A stretch of 64,000 nt of DNA, taken from Flavimobilis massiliensis. GTDB lineage: Bacteria; Actinomycetota; Actinomycetes; Actinomycetales; Cellulomonadaceae. The notes under the pieces are model-generated. The model had not been told where the DNA came from, searched no databases, and was given only the letters and a program-made list of their open reading frames with translations. The DNA is taken from positions 806,001 through 870,000 of the forward strand of contig NZ_LT964979.1 of NCBI RefSeq assembly GCF_900240335.1, read 5' to 3'. The position numbers were made by a program, and so were the translations under genes. Every line of letters starts with the position of its first letter. Positions within the stretch are counted from its first letter, which is position 1. Shown in pieces: positions 59,824 to 64,000 of this stretch.

Positions 59824-61188
59824 TCACATCGAGGCGATGAGACGGTCGACGCGCTCGTCGACGCTCGTGAACGGATCCTTGCAGAGGACGGTGCGCTGCG
59901 CGGCGTCGTTGAGCTTGAGGTGCACCCAGTCGACCGTGTAGTCACGGCGTGCGTCCTGAGCCGCGCGCACGAAGTCGCCCCGCAGCCGCGCACGCGTCGT
60001 CGACGGTGGGACCGAGACGGACTCGAGGACCTCGGCCTCGCTCGTGAGACGCCGCACGAGGCCCGCGTCCTGGAGCTTCGTGAGGAGGCCGTCGGTCCGG
60101 GAGACGTCGTGGTACGCGAGATCGAGCCGCTGGACGCGCGGGTCCGCGAGCCCGAGCCCGTGCCGCGCCCGGTAGCGCTCGACGAGCCGGTGCTTGACGA
60201 CCCAGTCGAGCTCGGTCTCGACGCTCGTCATGTCGCCCGCCCGCAACGCCTCGATGCCGCGGCGCCACAGGTCGACGACCTCGTGGTCCTCGGCCGACGC
60301 GCCGTGCTCGTCGAGGAACGCGAGCACGCGCGTGAGGTACTCCTCCTGGACGTCGATCGCCGTGACGACCCGGCCGTTCGCGAGCGTCACGGGGGCGCGC
60401 CCCGTGATGTCCCGGCTGATCTCACGGATCGCGCGCACCGGGTTCTCGAGCGTGAGGTCACGCAGGTGGACGTGGGCCTCGAGGAGCCGCAGGACGAGGT
60501 CCGTCGAGCCGATCTTGAGGAACGTCGTCGGCTCCGCCATCGAGGAGTCACCGACGATGACGTGGAGCCGGCGGAAGAGCTCGGCGTCCGCGTGAGGCTC
60601 GTCCCGGGTGTTGATGATGGGTCGCGAGCGCGTCGTCGCGGACGACACCGCCTCCCACATGTGGTCGGCGCGCTGCGAGAGCTGGAACGACGCGCCGCGG
60701 GGCGTCACCTCGATGCGGCCCGCGCCCGTGAGCACCTGCCGCGTGATGAGGAACGGCACGAGCTGCTCCGTGAGCCGCTGGAAGTCCGGGCCGCGCCGCA
60801 CCAGATAGTTCTCGTGACTGCCGAAGGAGTTGCCTGCCGAGTCCGAGTTGTTCTTGAAGAGGTGCACCCGACCCGCGACGCCCTCGGCATCGAGGTGCTC
60901 CTGCGCCTCGGCGACGAGATCCTCGACGATGCGATCGCCGCCGCGGTCGTACGTGACGAGCTGACGCACCGAGTCGCACTCGGCGGTCGCGTACTCGGGG
61001 TGCGAGCCGACGTCGAGGTAGAGCCGCGAACCGTTCGTGAGGAAGACGTTCGACGATCTGCCCCACGCGACGACCTTCCGAAACATCTGGCGCGCGACCT
61101 CGTCGGCCGAGAGTGTGCGCTCCCCCGTCGCCGCGAAGGTCACGCCGTACTCCGTCTCGAGGCCGAAGATCCGGCGGGTGTCCCTCAC
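59824..61188 (-). CDS. pafA: Pup--protein ligase PafA
   Basis: PafA joins the C-terminal Glu of Pup to substrate lysines in a glutamine-synthetase-like reaction. The 454-residue protein starts IFGLETEYGVT (catalytic Glu loop), then SRLYLDVGSHPEYATAECDS, GSHENYLVRR, and RPIINTRDEPHAD shared with Dop. It lacks the Dop loop insert. It overlaps the prcA stop by four bases and closes the dop-pup-prcB-prcA-pafA set. Confidence 0.96.
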   Translation of the reverse strand: MRDTRRIFGLETEYGVTFAATGERTLSADEVARQMFRKVVAWGRSSNVFLTNGSRLYLDVGSHPEYATAECDSVRQLVTYDRGGDRIVEDLVAEAQEHLDAEGVAGRVHLFKNNSDSAGNSFGSHENYLVRRGPDFQRLTEQLVPFLITRQVLTGAGRIEVTPRGASFQLSQRADHMWEAVSSATTRSRPIINTRDEPHADAELFRRLHVIVGDSSMAEPTTFLKIGSTDLVLRLLEAHVHLRDLTLENPVRAIREISRDITGRAPVTLANGRVVTAIDVQEEYLTRVLAFLDEHGASAEDHEVVDLWRRGIEALRAGDMTSVETELDWVVKHRLVERYRARHGLGLADPRVQRLDLAYHDVSRTDGLLTKLQDAGLVRRLTSEAEVLESVSVPPSTTRARLRGDFVRAAQDARRDYTVDWVHLKLNDAAQRTVLCKDPFTSVDERVDRLIASM

Positions 61189-61895
61189 GCGTCCGTCCCC
61201 TCGTCCGTCGCGACGCCGAGGAGCGTCGCGAGCTCTCGGTTCTCGACGCGTCGGAACGCCCGACGCGCGCGCGTGCGGTCGAGCACCGCGACCTCGAGGT
61301 CCTCGGCCGGGACCGAACGCTGCTCGTCGCCGTGCGCGAGAACCTCGGCCGCGAGCCGCAGCACCTCACCGAGCGTGAGACCGGGCCGCCAGCGCTCGGC
61401 CACCGCCGCGCCCAGGGTCTCCGCGTCACCGCCGAGGACAACGTGGTCGCGCAGGTCCGCGACCGAGCCGTCGTAGGAGAGCCGGTAGAGCGCGTCCTCG
61501 GACGCGCTCGCGCCGACCTCCGCGACGACGAGCTCGACCTCGAGCGGCTTGGAGTCCGTCGTGAACGCCGCACCGATCGTCTGCGCGTACGCGTTCGCGA
61601 GACCGCGGGCACGGACGTCGGACCGGTCGTAGGAATAGCCGCGGAGGTCCGCGTACCGGATGCCGGCGACGCGCAGCTGCTCGAACTCGTTGTACTTGCC
61701 GACCGCCGCGAACGCGATCCGGTCGTAGATCTCCGAGACCTTGTGGAGCGCCCGCGAGGCGTTGACCGTCGCGAACGCGATGCCGTCGTCGTAGCCGACG
61801 ACGACGACCGACCGGCCGCGCGCGATGCCCTTGCGGGCGAAGTCCGCGCGGTCCTTCATGAGCTGCTCGGGCGAGACGTAGAACGGCATGCTCAT
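61185..61895 (-). CDS. prcA: Proteasome subunit alpha
   Basis: PrcA forms the outer gating rings of the 20S proteasome. The 236-residue protein begins MSMPFYVSPEQLMKDRADFARKGIARGRSVVVVGYDDG, the alpha-type N-terminal helix and gate, with no catalytic Thr. The C-terminal tail after the core is variable and charged. Overlaps of four bases with prcB and pafA imply coupled translation. Confidence 0.96.
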   Translation of the reverse strand: MSMPFYVSPEQLMKDRADFARKGIARGRSVVVVGYDDGIAFATVNASRALHKVSEIYDRIAFAAVGKYNEFEQLRVAGIRYADLRGYSYDRSDVRARGLANAYAQTIGAAFTTDSKPLEVELVVAEVGASASEDALYRLSYDGSVADLRDHVVLGGDAETLGAAVAERWRPGLTLGEVLRLAAEVLAHGDEQRSVPAEDLEVAVLDRTRARRAFRRVENRELATLLGVATDEGTDA

Positions 61896-62701
61896 GCGCG
61901 GGCCTCCCGCCGCTCGGTGAGGACGGCTCCCGTGACGGACGCGAGGACGTCGTCGCTCACCCGCACGGCACCCGCTGGTGTGACGAGGACGACGACGGGC
62001 CAGATGTCGCGCAGTGCGTCAGGGCCGCCCGTCGCAGAGTCGTCGTCGGCCGCGTCAACGAGCGCCTCGACGACGACGCGCACCGCGGCGTCACCGCCGA
62101 GCCCACGCCGCCAGCGCTTCTTGAGGGAGCCGCGCGCGTACGCCGCGCCCGAGCCCACCGCGTGGTGGTCCTGCTCCTCGTAACGGCCGCCCGTGACGTC
62201 GTAGGAGACGATGCGGCCGCGCCCGACCTCCGGGTCGAGCCCCGCGAGGAGCGGCACGACCGCGAGCCCGCGCAGCGCGAGCCCGAGCTGCGAGCGAAGC
62301 ATCGTCGCGAGGCGGTTCGCCTTGCCGTCGAACGACAACTGGCGTCCCTCGATCTTCTCGTAGTGCTCGAGCTCGAGCTGGAAGAGACGCACGAGCTCGA
62401 GCGCGAGACCGGCCGAGCCCGCGATGCCGACGACCGCGTGCTCGTCCGCCGGGAAGACCTTCTCGATGTCGCGGCTCGCGATGTGCGTCCCGGCCGTCGC
62501 GCGGCGGTCGCCCGCCATGACGACGCCACCGTCGAACGTCGCGGCGACGATCGTCGTGCCATGCGGCACGCCCTCGACGATGCCTTCACCACCGGCCGAG
62601 CCCGGCAGCAGGTGCGGGGCGTGCTCGGCGACGAAGTCGACGAACGACGACGAGCCCGGACGCCCGAAGGCCGCGGGGAGACGGGCGTGGTCCTGGGTCA
62701 T
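61892..62701 (-). CDS. prcB: Proteasome subunit beta
   Basis: PrcB carries the protease active site. The 269-residue precursor has a 48-residue propeptide and then Thr49 in HGTTIVAATFDGGVVMAGDRRAT, where Thr49 becomes the N-terminal nucleophile after self-cleavage; Asp and Lys partners are visible in DRR and EKVFPADEH. The ATG lies seven bases after the pup stop. A longer 18-codon frame upstream would overlap pup and is rejected. Confidence 0.96.
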   Translation of the reverse strand: MTQDHARLPAAFGRPGSSSFVDFVAEHAPHLLPGSAGGEGIVEGVPHGTTIVAATFDGGVVMAGDRRATAGTHIASRDIEKVFPADEHAVVGIAGSAGLALELVRLFQLELEHYEKIEGRQLSFDGKANRLATMLRSQLGLALRGLAVVPLLAGLDPEVGRGRIVSYDVTGGRYEEQDHHAVGSGAAYARGSLKKRWRRGLGGDAAVRVVVEALVDAADDDSATGGPDALRDIWPVVVLVTPAGAVRVSDDVLASVTGAVLTERREARA

Positions 62702-62708
62702 CGGCGGA

Positions 62709-62894
62709 TCACTCGCCACCCTTCTGGACGAAGCCACGCACGAAGCTCTCGGCATTCTGCTCGAGGACGTCGTCGATCGAGTCGAGCAGCGCGTCGACGT
62801 CGGAGTCCTGCGCGCGCACCTGGGGCGCGGCGGGCGCCGGGGCGTCGTCCGCCGCCGGGTCGTGGGGCCTGCTGACGCGTTCCTGACCGGACAA
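62709..62894 (-). CDS. pup: Prokaryotic ubiquitin-like protein Pup
   Basis: Pup is the small disordered tag for proteasomal degradation. The frame is 61 codons: LSGQERVSRPHD at the start, the coiled segment SDVDALLDSIDDVLEQNAES that binds the ATPase (Mpa/ARC), and FVRGFVQKGGE at the end. It ends in GGE, so no deamidation is needed before ligation. The start is TTG with AGGAGGAA upstream; longer in-frame ATG/GTG options lack similarity. It sits between dop and prcB. Confidence 0.92.
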   Translation of the reverse strand: MSGQERVSRPHDPAADDAPAPAAPQVRAQDSDVDALLDSIDDVLEQNAESFVRGFVQKGGE

Positions 62895-62971
62895 GAGTTC
62901 CTCCTGCGTGCGCGCGGATCGTTGCTCGTCCCATCTCACCACAGGTGGGGGTCCCCGCGGGCGTGCGTCCG

Positions 62972-64000
62972 CTACGCGAGGAGCGCCGCGAGGAACGCGC
63001 CGACGTCGTCGCCGTACGCGTCGAACAGCGGCCCGACCTGCGCCCGCGTCCCCTTGTGGGGGTCGAGCATCGGCACGCGCTGCAGCGCGGGCGCACCGGG
63101 GACGTCGAGGACGACCGAGTCCCAGCTCGCCGCGTCGAGGTGCGGCCCGAAGCGCGCGACGACCTCCCCGCGGAAGTACGCGCGCGTGCTCACCGGAGGG
63201 TGGTGCACGGCGTCCGTGACCTCGGCCTCCGTCGTCACCCGGTCGAGCGCACCCGCGGCGAGCAGCCTCTGGTAGACGCCCCGCTCGGGCCGGACGTCTG
63301 CCCACTGAAGGTCGAACGCCGCGAGCCGCGGGCTCCCCCAGCCGAGCCCCTCACGTTCACGCATGCGGTCGAGGAGCCGGTGCTTCGCGACCCACTCGAC
63401 ATCCCGCGCGCACTCCGCGAGCGACCGCCCAAGCCGGTCGAGGACGTCCTCCCACCGGTCGAGGATCTCGCGTGTCGCAGCGTCCGGCGGCCCGTCGACG
63501 TGCGCGACCTCGTGCGCCGCCGCGAGGTACGCACGCTGCACCTCGAGCGCCGTCGCCGTGCCACCCGTGCGCAGGCGCAGCGGCGTCCCGAGCTCGAGGT
63601 CACGGCTCACCGTGCGCACGTCGTCGACAGGGTCGCACAGCTGCAGGTCCGCGAGGCGCGCCGTCGCGGGGCCGAGCCGGTGGAGGTTCTCGGCGACCGC
63701 GAGCACGAGGCTCGCCGTGCCGATCTTCAGCAGTGTCGCGGTCTCGAGGAGGTTCGCGTCGCCGATGATGACGTGGAGCCTGCGCCACCGCTCGCGGTCC
63801 GCGTGCGGCTCGTCGCGCGTGTTGATGATGGGGCGTCGCAGCGTCGTCTCGAGGCCGACCTCGGCCTCCATGAAGTCCGCGCGCTGGGAGAGCTGGAACC
63901 CCGCCTCCTCGCCGTGCTGGCCGAGGCCGACGCGACCCGAGCCGACGACGACCTGCCGCGTGACGAAGAACGGCGTGAGGACGTCGACGAGGGTGTCGAA
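62972..64000 (-). CDS. dop: Pup deamidase/depupylase Dop, cut by window edge
   Basis: The last 342 residues of Dop are present; the start lies beyond position 64000. Visible features are LTPFFVTRQVVVGSGRVGLGQHG, FQLSQRADFMEAEVGLETTL, RRPIINTRDEPHAD and the C-terminal FRGEVVARFGPHLDAASWDSVV. Dop removes Pup from tagged proteins and converts GGQ-ending Pup to GGE. As Pup here already ends in GGE, depupylation would be its main task. It leads the cluster dop-pup-prcB-prcA-pafA. Confidence 0.95.
   Translation of the reverse strand, partial: FDTLVDVLTPFFVTRQVVVGSGRVGLGQHGEEAGFQLSQRADFMEAEVGLETTLRRPIINTRDEPHADRERWRRLHVIIGDANLLETATLLKIGTASLVLAVAENLHRLGPATARLADLQLCDPVDDVRTVSRDLELGTPLRLRTGGTATALEVQRAYLAAAHEVAHVDGPPDAATREILDRWEDVLDRLGRSLAECARDVEWVAKHRLLDRMREREGLGWGSPRLAAFDLQWADVRPERGVYQRLLAAGALDRVTTEAEVTDAVHHPPVSTRAYFRGEVVARFGPHLDAASWDSVVLDVPGAPALQRVPMLDPHKGTRAQVGPLFDAYGDDVGAFLAALLA

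Overview
The window is chromosomal DNA from a high-GC actinobacterium, most likely a member of the Micrococcales near Cellulomonas and its relatives. The evidence is the overall base composition with strong G/C bias at third codon positions, actinobacterial markers (RbpA, WhiA, OpcA, an ANTAR response regulator, HGxxPAAW and TIGR02234 proteins, the Pup-proteasome cluster) and actinobacterial gene order (uvrA-uvrC-rapZ-yvcK-whiA, gap-pgk-tpiA-secG, dop-pup-prcB-prcA-pafA). Almost everything is housekeeping. I see no insertion sequence, prophage, CRISPR array or rRNA operon.

Layout. 1-3060 (minus) holds the end of scpA, parA, xerD and ctaB. 3375-10055 (plus) is a pentose phosphate operon: tkt, tal, zwf, opcA, pgl. 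10211-14125 (minus) carries rbpA and secG behind the lower glycolysis genes gap-pgk-tpiA. 14323-22353 (minus) is uvrA-uvrC-rapZ-yvcK-whiA, with a LexA-like box ahead of uvrA. 22841-24092 is terC under a yybP-ykoY (manganese) riboswitch, followed by uvrB. 26587-32251 has coaE, an ABC exporter on the other strand, rpsA and pfkA. 32412-39843 has a methyltransferase, polA, a hotdog thioesterase, an acetyltransferase, an ANTAR response regulator, one tRNA and pyk. 39981-46475 is the glutamate synthase operon gltB-gltD with a promoter and a possible small upstream gene. 46553-57205 (minus) is one long run: a two-gene ABC exporter, hisI, trpE, a membrane protein, an HGxxPAAW protein, trpC, trpB, trpA and lgt. 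57300-58790 has a TIGR03085 protein convergent with hisF. 58808-64000 is the pupylation-proteasome cluster with an FKBP lipoprotein downstream and dop cut by the window edge.

How the genes work together. The first half encodes both branches of central sugar metabolism: the oxidative and non-oxidative pentose phosphate pathway, and glycolysis from PFK through TPI, PGK, GAPDH and pyruvate kinase. The UvrABC excision repair set is complete but split into two loci. Amino acid synthesis is represented by glutamate synthase and parts of the tryptophan and histidine pathways (no trpD, trpF, trpG or hisA here). The proteasome genes are ordered tagging protein, protease core, ligase.

The most interesting signals are regulatory or structural: the terC riboswitch, whose 3' strand can alternatively pair with the ribosome binding site; a tRNA with a CAA (leucine) anticodon but a short class I variable loop; a LexA box at uvrA but not uvrB; a near-palindrome over the putative gap promoter; a promoter plus small ORF ahead of gltB; and an ABC exporter pair whose residues predict one degenerate and one canonical ATP site. 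Many operons end in long near-perfect hairpins without a U-tract.
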